64,000 bases of DNA from Begonia masoniana (lineage: Eukaryota; Streptophyta; Magnoliopsida; Cucurbitales; Begoniaceae), in the NCBI GenBank assembly GCA_022432975.1, contig CM039512.1, forward strand, positions 1,846,519-1,910,518, given 5' to 3'. The translations under genes were made by a program, and so were the position numbers. How positions within the stretch are numbered: position 1 is the first letter of the stretch; every line of letters starts with the position of its first letter. Shown here piece after piece: positions 39,531 to 50,589 of this stretch. The notes beneath the pieces are model-generated. The model did not search any database. It was not told the origin of the DNA and saw only the letters and a list, made by a program, of their open reading frames with translations.

Positions 39531-41688
39531 TTTCTTCCCATTTTTGGTCACCTTATAAATTTTCCAACAAATTATGACGTCATAATTATGATTATTATTA
39601 TTTATGATAATTACATCATTTCTCATAAAAATAATAATAGCAAGTGCTAATAAACTTTACGTAATAAATAATTTAAAGCCCAGATTATTTAATTTTACAT
39701 CAATAATTTCCATGTAATTTAAATTAATCTTAATTTAATCACACCTTCTTTGATAGAAATTTATCATTATTTCCAAGATATATAAATAAAAAATAGTTCA
39801 ATATTCGAATAATTATTTATCAAAAGTAAAAACAAAAGTTATAGAACTGAGAACTCCAAGAGTTTTTATAAAAAAAAAAAATTATTTATTTCGTAAATTG
39901 TTTTTTTTAATGAATTTATCACCGAGTTAAGATAACACGAATGGCAAAGAATCGCGTGACATATGCGCGTACTTACTTAAACATGATCTTATGTTTTCTA
40001 GGGTTCTTCTCTAAGACAAATGTTTTTGTACTTTTTTAATTTATCGATATTGTTTTGTTGGAAAAAAAAAATTATAGAGCATGTAAATGCTAGTAAAGTA
40101 GAAGACTATTGTATAGCTAAAATGTAGAGACTCACCCCGTTACGTATCGCTGTCATCCTGGCTTGCAGACGAACCGTCATCGACAAAGTGGTACCAGCAC
40201 TTATAACACATGGATTATAGTCTGAAGATTCTGGATTCGAGTAATGGGAAGACAAAAATTCTCTTTCCAGATGGTAGAAGGTCATAAGTGAGACCCAACG
40301 ATTGATGACGATGCGTCCGCAGGTCGGACTGATGGCAATACGTAACGGGCTGTGTCTCTACATAAAAAGAATAATGTTACGTTTTTTTTTTTTATTTCAC
40401 ACTCTAAACATAGTAGTTGACGTGTCAAACAAGTATTGTTGTAATTAATATGATAAATAACTATTTATATTTTATTATATTAATTATATCAATTATTGTT
40501 TGTCCTATTAATTGAATAACGGCTAGTTTTATAGTTTAAAAAAAAAAAAAAAAAAGGGAAATTACCAAAAGAGGGTTTAGATGAAGGCCCAGCCCACATG
40601 GCATGGGATGTCACTATTGATACAGTTGTAAGATTTAAGATTAGACCTCCCACCACAATATCTTCCTTACATTAATTATGGCTAATGCCCACCCACTTTC
40701 TTTATTTTTCCTTATACTAATTACTCCTTTTTTTTTTTTGTAATTAAAAATATTAATTAATAATAAAATTAATTAATTAATTAGTAATAGTGATTATGTC
40801 TAATACTGTGATGTCATTTTTAGTAAGAAACAAAAGAATATATTGACAGAGAAAATATACGAAAAAAAAATATTTTTTCTCCAATTAGAAATAAAAAAAT
40901 CAAAATGATAAATCATAAAAAATTCCCGACGATAAACTCACTTAATAACAGTGAAATTAATATTTTTTCAATGATTTAGAATAAACTCTTTATCATTGCA
41001 AGTAACAAAATTGTGTTGTAGTCGTAGAAATAGTTTAAAAAATAGTCAAATTTTGAAATCCGTTTGGTTTTTGACTACTACTTTACGAGAATGACATACT
41101 CTTGTTAAAATAGCAAGTAAGTTCTTCGCCGTTTTTAACTCAATTACTCGCATTTTTTTTGCTACAACAACACTAGAAGAAAATCTTTCTCATTTAACAT
41201 AAAGTTGTTTGACATGCTATAAGATTTAATGCCAATTTATTGTAAATATAATCAAAACTTGTCTCCTTTAATCATATATTATAATAAAAACAACACAAGA
41301 AACGTGACAAACATTGGTGCCATCTCATTCTCATCAGGTCCACCTTGTTCAATGCCTTTTCCTTTCGTTTGAATTGGAATTTAGTGTAATCGAAGAAACA
41401 TGCCTTCTTTTTTTCATAGGATTCTCCAATAAAGACAAGAGAGTTTTCTGTTGATGTTTTCTACTCCTTTTCAGATCATCTCCTTGAAAAAAAAACCCAT
41501 TTTGACAGTTCAAAATTAGCTCGTCTTTCGTTGATTCTGAGATGGAGGGAATAGGGACAAACACCCTTTTGTTCATATCTTCATCGGATCTCTCTTTGTT
41601 TCTCCATGTGAAAATGTGTTAAAAAGAGTAAAAACACAATCTTTCCTCCATTTTTTGTGTCATAATCTCTCTAAAACTCTGGAGAGAT
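39530..41688. other. Intergenic, AT-rich
   Basis: Apart from the inverted-repeat element at 40122-40363, this stretch between two divergently oriented genes shows no coding frame or RNA. The end near 41600-41688 should hold the DUF868 leader. Confidence 0.5.
40122..40363. mobile_element. MITE-like element with 35-bp terminal inverted repeats
   Basis: The left end ATGTAGAGACTCACCCCGTT and the right end (complement of ATGTAGAGACACAGCCCGTT) are inverted copies continuing through a TACGTAT[C/T]GC block. The interior is 170 bp and GC-richer than its surroundings. It has a TGGATTCGAG phrase resembling a Pol III box B. No target duplication was resolved. Confidence 0.65.
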
Positions 41689-42575
41689 ATGGTTTGTTGT
41701 TTCAATGAAGCTGCAACGAGTATTTATCTCTCTTCCTGTTCCAGCTTCTCAAAGTCTGCATGTGTTTCTCCAAAGATGGCATTTTCAAGGCAGAATTCAG
41801 TCACCTGTCTGTACAAAATCACTCTCTCTACTCAAAAGCAGCTATTCATCACTGTAACTTGGTGTGAGAACAACTCTTCCCAAGGCTTCAGTATGAGTTT
41901 TGGCAAATCCTTCAATCTCAGCTCAAATTCTCTCCTGTTCAAGAAGAAGAAAGGCAGCAAAGTGTACGAGTCTGATAATTCAAAGCTAGAAGTAATTTGG
42001 GATCTCTCCAATGCTAAGTACGATAATGGCGCTGAGCCAGAAGATGGGTTCTATGTTTTTGTACTAGTTGATTCAGAAATAGCCTTGATCCTAGGAAAAG
42101 TAGATGAAGAAGCTTTACACCGGAGATTTGAAAGTGCTGACTTTCCGGCTAAAGTCTCTCTCATTTCCCGGCGAGAAGAACATTCTGCCGGCCACACCCT
42201 TTATTCTACAAAGGCTCAGTTGTGCAATGCCGGGATAAACACCGGATCTCAATCAGATTTACTGAAGAAAACGAAGGATCGAAGAATCCAGGTCTGTTGG
42301 TTTGCATGGATGAGAAAACTGTGGTTTGTGTGAAGAGACTGCAGTGGAATTTCAGAGGAAACCAGACCATTTTTGTTGATGGATTGCTTGTTGACCTGTT
42401 CTGGAATGTTCATGATTTCCTTTTTAGACCTGTTCATGGATATGCAGTGTTCATGTTCAGGACAAGAAATGGAATGGACAGTAGGTTTAGATTATGGCTG
42501 GAGGAGAAGGTGGTGAAGACGGACGAAGAGATTGTAGAATTCTCACTTTTGATCTTTTCCAGTAAGATTTCATAA
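41689..42575 (+). CDS. DUF868 family protein (probable frameshift)
   Basis: Single-exon plant gene of unknown function. From ATG 41689, frame one reads VTCLYKITLSTQKQLFITVT, LEVIWDLSNAKYDNGAEPED, FYVFVLVDSEIALILG and HTLYSTKAQL. A second frame then continues with RISIRFTEENEG, VCMDEKTVVCVKRLQWNFRG, NQTIFVDGLLVDLFWNVHDF and GYAVFMFRTRNGMDSR to the stop at 42573-42575. The two halves are consecutive parts of the DUF868 domain, so one base is missing (or two are extra) near 42240. Length, about 295 residues, is normal for the family. No signal peptide or membrane segment is evident. Confidence 0.88.
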
Positions 42576-44145
42576 AATACTACTGTATATGCATGTACAT
42601 AAGTGAATAAAAGATAGTTATAATAAGAAATTGAACACCAAAAAAAAAAAAAACAAAAAACGGATTATCAAAATTTAACGTGAAAAAAATCATTTTCGGA
42701 AAAAAACACTAGTCAAAGAACAAATTCACTGCATGAAGAGCAACATAAAACCGCGAGTTTTATGACTCAACTTTACGTGAAATTTTTTTCAAAAAATCGA
42801 TCCAAAAAAATTCGAGTTAACTCTAATAGTTTCTATTAACAAATGTAAAATGTTAAATTGTCCTCGTCACATTGATGTCCATTGAAGGTACAATACAACA
42901 ACTTAGCATGTTTTTGTCTTCTTCAACCTATTCCATGTGTTTTTTGGGATTATTCGCCATTGTTCGTGAACTTTTTTCATGCAAAGGTTTATTACATGTT
43001 TGTTACTGATCTAAATCTTTATTAAAATCGAAAGAAAAAAGATTACAAAATAGGGTTCTTCGAGAGTCCCGACATCTCCTGCTTAGACTTCTCTACTTCA
43101 AAATACTGTCTAACTTCTCTTTTTCTCTCCCCTTTTATTTCTTTTCCCTTAACAGTTTTGCACTTCATTTTTTAACCGTCAACCGCCAATAACCAATCCT
43201 TCTTTTACACTTTATTCTTTCTTCTCGAATACGTAAACCTAACAACAGGTTTATTATAAGCTTATTGAGTTATAACAGAATTTACTAGGAAAGATAAAAT
43301 AATGAGATAAAGAGGTGTCATTTGGAATTCTTAAATAATCTTTTTAACATTCTCTAGTCGTTGTTTATTTAAGGGTGGAAATTAAAGGATTAGACATCGT
43401 CTTTGATGAAAGATAACAAATCTCTCGAACGTCTGGTTATTTTGTAATTTCATCTAGCCTTTTATCCTATTATTATACGAGATTCGTATCAGAAGCCATT
43501 AACGACAAAAAGAGAAAGGATAAGGTCAAACATGAAGAAATCTACCAGTCTTAGAACAGGTCTTCAACGCAGGAATAAACTGTACTTATGAATGAGGTTA
43601 TGGGGAGTCACATTGAGGGCGTAGCTTTCTTTGTCAGGTCTTAAACCAGTGTTTGGCCCACGGCAAATACTAGTGCGCATGGAGACACGAGGGATTAGAA
43701 GCATATCTGGTTCGAGATTTTTGTTCAACCACAAAAGCTTTGCTTTTGGAATTGGAAGTATTCCGCTCACTTAATTCACCAAACAATCAAATACCCAGAG
43801 AAGCTTTCGGTCAATGTCATATCCACCTGATGAACAAGACAAGAGCCTCTTATCTCTTGAATTAACCAGATCTGAATTGAGATTTGAAGGTTTTTGTTTT
43901 CCGTCGGTGAAGAATAAACACGGGAAAATTTGAAGGCAAAACTCATAAAAATCGCTTCAAATCATAGATATTATTGATTGAGTAAGAGACTGAAGAATTC
44001 AAAAGCAGACATAAATAGATCAAGACTCTCATGATCTAATAGAAACCACACCATAAAAGTTGACATTCAAAGCAACAAATATGTTCAAATGCAATATTTG
44101 TTCTTAAATTGAAAAACCCTTCTTGGAAATTTGAAGTCTTCTGGT
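42576..44145. other. Intergenic, no gene recognised
   Basis: Mostly AT-rich. A 68-codon minus-strand frame (43564-43770) resembles no family I know and has no supporting signals. Confidence 0.5.
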
Positions 44146-44617
44146 TCAAGCAGGTACTGGGGGCTTGGTAAGACAAGCTGGGAAATCAAACAGCACAATC
44201 TTCTCAATTGCAGCAGAAAAAGTTGCAGAGAATTCTAAGTGATTCGGATGACTAAGAAACGCAGTAAAGTCCTCCTTATTCTTGAAAGTCATCAAGAAGA
44301 CATGGGTGAATCCATCTCTGAGTTGTTCTGGACCTTCCATCTCGTTTCCCCTTGTTAAAGAAGAAAGAAAGTTTAGTAGAAATTGCAGTGAATTCCTCTC
44401 CTAGGTTCTGAAATCTGAATCATTTGATTCTTAATTCATGTTTATGCAAAGAAAAAGAAAGAGAGAAAGAAAGAAAAACCTACCATTCAAAGGATTTAAC
44501 AGCATCAATCTCCACCACTAACTTCTCCATTCCAGCCAGAATCTCTTCCACCGCAACACCTTCCTTGAACTTAACAATCACCAAATGCTTGAACTCTCCC
44601 ATGGCCGCTTCACTCAT
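44146..44617 (-). CDS. Stress-response A/B-barrel (Dabb) domain protein, HS1-like
   Basis: Small cytosolic dimeric alpha/beta-barrel protein. Related plant proteins (heat-stable protein HS1) are boiling-stable and linked to stress and antifungal responses. Two exons: 44484-44617 (MSEAAMGEFKHLVIVKFKEG, ending in the codon for W) and 44146-44350 (GNEMEGPEQLRDGFTHVFLM onward). The pattern HLVIVKFK, SFEWG, GFTHVFLMTF and SHPNHLEFSATF spans one Dabb domain, and the whole is about 112 residues, normal for single-domain members. The tail TKPPVPA is unremarkable. A later ATG (MGEF) is also possible as a start. Confidence 0.9.
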
Positions 44618-44619
44618 CC

Positions 44620-45711
44620 CTGCAAACTCAAAACCTCAGTGCCTGCTATATATACAGAAAACTCTTAAGAAATCAATTGTTATGATGTCGACTTCCACAG
44701 TTCTCTCTGGTAAACCACTTTCCTGATTGTGTTTGAAGAATTATTCAGGAAAAAAAAAAGCTTGGCCTCTCCTTTCTTAGACAGCATATAGAAGTCGATA
44801 TCTGGAAAGGTACAAAATGGGTGAGGATATTGACCCACAAAGTCACCATTTTATGGCTTTACTTCACAGTAAAACTGTCTGGCGCAAGTTTCGTGGCCCT
44901 TGCTTTTGCACATGAGTGTGGTCCTCCATCTCAATCTGTTGTTTTATAGGCCTTTTGGACAGCCATGATTTTTGAGGAAGCAATCATAACATGGCAGAAT
45001 TTTTCTTTTCCATCCATCTTGCTTCAGTGCTCTTATTTCATGCTTTAGACTTTGTAATTTACCAACTTATTTCATGAGCAAGAATTAAACTGCGATGTAA
45101 TTTTCAGATCGAATTGAGATGCCATTTCATATGACTATAACAAGAATCACGGGTCATCAACATTTCGATATCTTACTGGTGCTGCTTAAGATCCAAGGTT
45201 CATTACTAGAACAGGGAACATAACTGCACAAGTGATCAGGCTTTTCTCAAGTTTTATGAAAGGAAGCAATTATTCACTCATCGTCATTCCTCAACATAAT
45301 ATTATACTTACTGGAAAACGCAGGTGATAAATGACATAAATTTGGAGCTTCAGATAAAATATTTTTTATACTGCTATGGTGACAATTTCAGCCATTGCTT
45401 AGTGGTGTCAAAGAAAAGTCCAAGGGAATTTCAATTTGATTGCTTGAAAAAACAAATTAACGGAATCACTCAAACAGTGGAGGATGAAAGATTTTCAAAA
45501 CATGCAGTCTACATATGTTCTTATGCTAACATGTAATTCATATGAAAATTTGCAGGCCAACTACAGGAATGATGATTTACGTCTATAATAAGAGGCACCA
45601 ATTGTTAAAGGAGCTAGCAAAATATCAAGGACATGACAACCCAAATGCGAAGCAAACTGACCCTTGTTGCAACTCACAGATCAATCATTGGTAGTTATGA
45701 CCAAATTCAGT
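44620..45711. other. Intergenic between the Dabb and golgin genes
   Basis: Upstream region of the Dabb gene, then the 3' flank of the golgin gene. Short plus-strand frames here show no homology I recognise. Confidence 0.5.
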
Positions 45712-46667
45712 TCAGAGTTCAATGTTTCTACTCAATTCCTCCAGCTTTTTCATTCTCAATCTCTCACTTTCACTGACCAGCTGTCCAGCACCATGGACAC
45801 AAAACAAGTTAAAGATCTGGTCAGCAATCAAATAGAATACCAGAAAAAAGTAAGAAGATGGAACTGTTCTTTTAAGCAAAAAAGAGAAAATTCACCTCCA
45901 TTAATTTTTTTAGTAGCTGTGTTTTCTCTTTGTTTTTCACATTGAAAGCCTCAAGAGCTTCTCTGTAATCCTTCTCCTGTTGCCACGTACCAGTATAAAA
46001 ATAGTACATTCAAAAGGATAATTCTCAAAATCTTCCTTGAAAATTAATGTGGTTAGTTCATAGGCTTTTTCTATTTATATTCAAGCATCTAGATTTTTTG
46101 TTTATAATCAAATAATCTGGAGGTTTCTTAAATCGACAACAAAATAAATGAACTTCACTTTTTTTTGGGAATTCAGACACAGTGGCTTCAACTCTTTGCT
46201 AACGATGTCTATTCTCTTTCGAACAGTCCTCACTTCTTTCTCCATTGGATCTGTGATACCTTCAAGCTCCTGATACATTAACAGTTTTTCCAACAAAAAA
46301 AAAAAAATTCATTTAGTCCGAATAGCAATAAATTACAACTTTGACTAACTTTCTCTAAAAATCCAATGTTCTAAACAGCCAAACAGTTGGAAAAAAATGC
46401 ATTCGGTCCCTGAAAACGATCCAAATTTCATGATAATCTACTCACTTCTCTGATTACAGCGAGACGCTTGGTTTCCTCTTCCACTCGTCCAATATGAGCT
46501 TGAACCTTGTCACTAACCTCCATTTTCTTCCTCTCGATTTCTTCTTCCTTAGCACGAGACTCAGAGAGAGCCGATCTCGACAATTCATCATCCCTCGCTG
46601 GGCTACCGCCGCCATTGAAACTAGAGGCCGAGTTCCTCAACCTCTGCATCTGCTTGTGCGTCGCCAT
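45712..46667 (-). CDS. RAB6-interacting golgin (GORAB-like)
   Basis: Coiled-coil Golgi/trafficking protein related to SCYL1BP1/GORAB. Exons on the minus strand: 46446-46667 (ATG of MATHKQMQRLRN; in-frame ATGs up to 46796 would add about 43 residues), 46159-46269, 45896-45976 and 45712-45780. Heptad-rich, charged text runs throughout: SRAKEEEIERKKMEV, QAHIGRVEEETKRLAVIRE, ELEGITDPMEKEVRTVRKRI, VSKELKPL, EKDYREALEAFNVKNKEKTQ and SERLRMKKLEELSRNIE. The shorter start fits plant homologues better. Exon phases are consistent and no break is seen, unlike several neighbours. Function in plants is inferred from the family only. Confidence 0.88.
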
Positions 46668-46799
46668 CGTTGAAAGATGAAAAAGCTGAATCTCTTTCCT
46701 CTGCTCTAATTCTTCTGCTTTAGCTGGAAACAATGGCTCCCCTCCCTTTCTCTGCGTTGGAGGTGGGTAACTCATAACTTTGAATCCCCGTACCAACTC

Positions 46800-47159
46800 C
46801 TCAACTGCTTTGCTTTCTTAATTAATTAACAACTAATTACTAATTAACACTATTTTACTTACTAATTGTTCAGGATTATTGCCTCCTCTGTAAAAGAGTA
46901 AATGCTCATTATTCTTTATAATTTTAATTGTGATACTGATTCCATAAAAATATTATTTAACATTATAAAAATAAAAATAACAAAACAAAGCTTAAACTAT
47001 TCTATGATAACAAGTCAACTTTCTTGTTATTAAACTCATGTGCAGTCGGCTACATTTTAATTGCCGGCGATCGCGTATACGCCAGCATAAAGCTGAGGTC
47101 GCCAGTTCCCCAGTACGTGTTGAACTTATTTCAAGTGCAGGAAATCGCGTGGAGACAAA
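46800..47159. other. Intergenic, upstream of the golgin gene
   Basis: AT-rich promoter region to about 47000, then a GC-richer stretch (47030-47159) related to 50580-50690 beyond the copia insertion. Confidence 0.45.
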
Positions 47160-47164
47160 GTTGC

Positions 47165-47431
47165 TGTTAGGATTAGACGCCCTAATCCACCTGTAACGAA
47201 CGATTAAGAAATATCGAAAAAGAAATAACGAGAAAATAATGGACACCGAATTTACGTGGAAACCCTAGAAAGGGAAAAAACCACGGGCAGAGGAGAGAAT
47301 CACTAATAACAATTCGGTACAATGAGTTTTGCGACTCAAGTATCAATAAATAGAGAAAACATAAAACCCTAATATTGATATACGGGCCCAACCCGGCCCA
47401 ACAAGAATTCGGGTCACACCAAATTCTAACA
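47165..47431 (-). repeat. 3' LTR of the gag-only copia element
   Basis: 267 bp, TGTTAGGATTAG ... ATTCTAACA on the plus strand. Identical, as far as I can compare, to 50313-50579. Confidence 0.93.
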
Positions 47432-47613
47432 AACTCCACCTTGACACGAATTCCACAAGAGAGATCCAACAGGCTACTCGGCCCAACAAAACCGAATCCA
47501 GAACACTGAACTCTGACAATCTCCACCTTCAACGAAATTCCGGTGCAAGGAAACGAATCTGCAAAACACCATTAAAAAAGCTCCTCTACCACAAAGGCCC
47601 CAAATGGGCCAAC

Positions 47614-49278
47614 TCAGCATCCGATACCGATCAAGTTTAAGCCTCGCTTAAACTTGAGAGATCTACTTGAGAAGAAATCACATCTCCTCCTCCTTGGTAT
47701 CACTGAACTATCAGAGTTGCTGCAACAAACTCTATCTGAACATGTTGAAGACTCCACACAGGAATCGTTACCCTCGAACACATTCAATACGTCACCCACA
47801 GTTTCATCATATCGTCCCGAAGTTTTAACCTTCCGCATTGTTCTGCCTTTGACGATACTATTCTGACGTGAAACTGAACCTGATGACTGAACATCTGTAA
47901 TAGGCTGACTCACCGGCTCTGATGTACCCTCAGATCCCAACCTGAACTTCACCCGAGAACCTGACTTCTTCCGAGTCTTCTCAACCTTTCTCTTAAAAGG
48001 TGAATTCACAAATTTTGCAGCCTTATTACCCATCACATTGACTGTGGAATCCGTGATCCTCGCGTGCATCACATATAACAAGGAGCATTTTTCTCCTCTC
48101 GCCACAATCAATGAACCTCTGGTAAGCTTCCACTTTCCATCACGAAAGGTGTTGCCAAAACCTTCGTCGTCAAGCTTTCCAGTCGAGACCAAATTCTTGC
48201 GGATGTCAGGGATGTGCTTCACACCTCTCAAAACCAAGGTGTTGCCGATGTTGGTCTCCAAACACACATCTCCCATACCAATGGCTTTTGCAACGCCACT
48301 ATTTCCCATCCTCACACTTCCAAAGTCACCCGAAGTATAGGATGTAAAGAAATCTCTCCGCGAAGTAGCATGTATTGAAGCGCCACTATCTATCACCCAA
48401 CTTGTATCTTGGCAATCAGAATTTACAACATCCTCGTTGTACACACTGAAGGACTCCTCGGTGGCTGTGTCTGCCTCCTCGTCTATGTCACCATCTTCGA
48501 ACATCTTTTCCTTTCCTTTGGCAACCAGATTCTCCCGAAGAAACTTGTGACAAAATCTCTTTATGTGTCCTTTCTTGCCACAATGATAACATTCAAAGTT
48601 GGCGTGTTTTCCGGACTTCCTCTGACTTCGATTTCTATTGCCCGGACATTTTCTTTGATTTCTGCCCTTATTTTCAACGTTCAGAGCTGAACCTATCGAT
48701 GTTACACCGGAATCAATCTTACGAACCTCCTCGGCAAGAATACGATCCCTCACATCGGTGAATACCAGCTTAGCACTTCCAACTGAGTTACTAACTGCAG
48801 CTCTCATAGGCTCCCAACTATTTGGTAGAGACACCATCAAAATTAAGGCACGAACCTCATCCTCAAAATCAATTTCCACAGATAGCAATTGATTCACAAT
48901 CGTATTGAACTCATTCAGATGCGCTGCGACAGAAGCACCATCAATCATCTTCAGATTAAAAAGCTTCTTCATAAGAAATGCCTTATTATTCGCAGATGGT
49001 TTTTCGTACATATCAGACAGAGTCTTCATCAAACTCGCGGTGGTCTTCTCCTTCGCCACGTTGTGAGCAACGCTTTTGGCTAGCGTCAATCGGACGACTC
49101 CCAAAACCTGTCTATCAAGGAGATTCCATTCACCGTCTTCCATCTTCTCTGGTTTCGCACTCAAAGGAAGATGAAGTTTCATTCCGTACAAGTAATCCTC
49201 AATTTGCATTTTCCAGAATGCAAAATCTGTCCCATCGAATTTTTCAATACTGGGTCCTGTGCTATCCTCATCTGTCAT
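47614..49278 (-). CDS. Copia gag-protease polyprotein with novel C-terminus
   Basis: 554 residues from ATG 49278 (MTDEDSTGPSIEKFDGTDFA); a TTG seven codons earlier is not needed. Domain order: gag UBN2-like region (about 1-170, with FAFWKMQIEDYL and NEFNTIVNQLLSVEIDFEDE), CCHC zinc knuckle CYHCGKKGHIKRFCH (about 230), aspartic protease start WVIDSGASIHATS (about 295) and pre-integrase block IPDIRKNLVSTGKLDD (about 365). The last 140 or so residues are Ser/Arg/Lys-rich with no integrase HHCC motif. The frame is intact. It acts in particle assembly of the retrotransposon. Confidence 0.9.
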   Translation of the reverse strand: MTDEDSTGPSIEKFDGTDFAFWKMQIEDYLYGMKLHLPLSAKPEKMEDGEWNLLDRQVLGVVRLTLAKSVAHNVAKEKTTASLMKTLSDMYEKPSANNKAFLMKKLFNLKMIDGASVAAHLNEFNTIVNQLLSVEIDFEDEVRALILMVSLPNSWEPMRAAVSNSVGSAKLVFTDVRDRILAEEVRKIDSGVTSIGSALNVENKGRNQRKCPGNRNRSQRKSGKHANFECYHCGKKGHIKRFCHKFLRENLVAKGKEKMFEDGDIDEEADTATEESFSVYNEDVVNSDCQDTSWVIDSGASIHATSRRDFFTSYTSGDFGSVRMGNSGVAKAIGMGDVCLETNIGNTLVLRGVKHIPDIRKNLVSTGKLDDEGFGNTFRDGKWKLTRGSLIVARGEKCSLLYVMHARITDSTVNVMGNKAAKFVNSPFKRKVEKTRKKSGSRVKFRLGSEGTSEPVSQPITDVQSSGSVSRQNSIVKGRTMRKVKTSGRYDETVGDVLNVFEGNDSCVESSTCSDRVCCSNSDSSVIPRRRRCDFFSSRSLKFKRGLNLIGIGC

Positions 49279-50312
49279 TGTTGTCAAAACAATTTCCAAA
49301 AACAGATATTTCCAGATTAACTATTCAGCCTCAATAATTAATCTCCACAATATCAGTAAATCCGCCAAATAAATTATCTGAGCCCAAATTATCTGTACCA
49401 ATAAAATACTGCACCCAAAATAGATAATATTCCTATTAATTATTTAGCCCAATAATCAATCAAAGTCTGCCCAAAAATTAACTTCAGAAATTTCAACCCA
49501 AAATTTCAACTTTGAATTTCTGCACTGTTCACCCGCTAAAACAAAGAAAAACACCACCTTTGACCTTTCTTTGAATTTCCTTCACGCGGCCCAATCAAAA
49601 ACTAAAATCTTCTTCTTTTCTGTTGAAGAAACACAACGCAGCAATTTTCTTCTTCTTCTCTGTTGAAGAAGGCCTAAGAAAACACCAACCCAAACCTTTT
49701 CTCTGTTTGGCAATGGCAGAGAGATTGATGGGTTTCTTCTTCCTCTTCGCAGACGACGGCGACAGCGGCGGCTTCGTTTCCTTCCTCAGAAACGGCGGCG
49801 GCGATCTACTCTCTTCGGGTCTGTGGTCGGAGCTACTCCGATCTTCGTCGGCGGTCGGTTCTGTGCGTGCGAAGGTTTGCAGAACGGCGACGAGCTTCGT
49901 GGTCTTCGCAGACAGGGTGCTCGGCTTCGGGTCGCGCTGCGCTTCTCGCAGTCGGCGGTGGCAGCGACGGCGGCTAGGGCTCGGAGAGACGGCGGCGGGC
50001 TTCTCCTCTCTCGGCGTCTTCGCGGGTCGCTTCTCTGTTCTTCACTGTTTGAAGAAGAACCAGAGAGCTCTCTCTCTCTGTTCTTGTCGTAGAAGACAAA
50101 CCAGAAAGCAATTTGCTTTCTTTTCCTTTTTTTTTTTTTTTATTTCAATTTTCTCAAACAATTTCTTTTCCAACCAAATTGCAAAATTCCAAAAACCGAA
50201 ATTGCAAACCTCAAGAAACGTTCGATACCCTTCGAAGAATCAAAACTTGATTTTTCGAAAACCACTTCAACCCTGAAGCTCTGATCTTCAACTTTGAAGC
50301 TCTGATACCAGT

Positions 50313-50579
50313 TGTTAGGATTAGACGCCCTAATCCACCTGTAACGAACGATTAAGAAATATCGAAAAAGAAATAACGAGAAAATAATGGACACCGAATT
50401 TACGTGGAAACCCTAGAAAGGGAAAAAACCACGGGCAGAGGAGAGAATCACTAATAACAATTCGGTACAATGAGTTTTGCGACTCAAGTATCAATAAATA
50501 GAGAAAACATAAAACCCTAATATTGATATACGGGCCCAACCCGGCCCAACAAGAATTCGGGTCACACCAAATTCTAACA
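50313..50579 (-). repeat. 5' LTR of the gag-only copia element
   Basis: 267 bp, flanked internally by the primer-binding site (50300-50311 on the plus strand, GCTCTGATACCA) and externally by GTTGC. Confidence 0.93.
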
Positions 50580-50589
50580 GTTGCTTGCT

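Larger units (their letters stand above)
47165..50579 (-). mobile_element. Non-autonomous copia-type element encoding only gag-protease (TR-GAG-like)
   Basis: 3,415-bp element with two 267-bp LTRs that look identical, bounded by a perfect target duplication GTTGC (47160-47164 and 50580-50584). On the minus strand the 5' LTR (50313-50579) is followed one base later by TGGTATCAGAGC, a match to the initiator tRNA-Met 3' end. A purine tract, AAGGTGGAG, precedes the 3' LTR. The single long frame (47614-49278) covers gag, zinc knuckle, protease and pre-integrase. No integrase, reverse transcriptase or RNase H is present. It fits the class of LTR elements carrying GAG only, which rely on polymerase from other copies. 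Identical LTRs and an intact frame indicate recent insertion. Confidence 0.93.

Noticed and set aside
40122..40363. Possible hammerhead-ribozyme retrozyme
   Set aside because: The inverted-end element is of suitable size, but I find no CUGAUGA ... GAAA hammerhead core on either strand.
43564..43770. 68-codon minus-strand frame
   Set aside because: No homology, no start context and no neighbouring exon that I could link to it.
49623..50276. 217-codon plus-strand frame in the gag-only copia element
   Set aside because: Low-complexity, antisense to the element, overlapping its leader; no recognisable domain. Kept only as a note on the leader.
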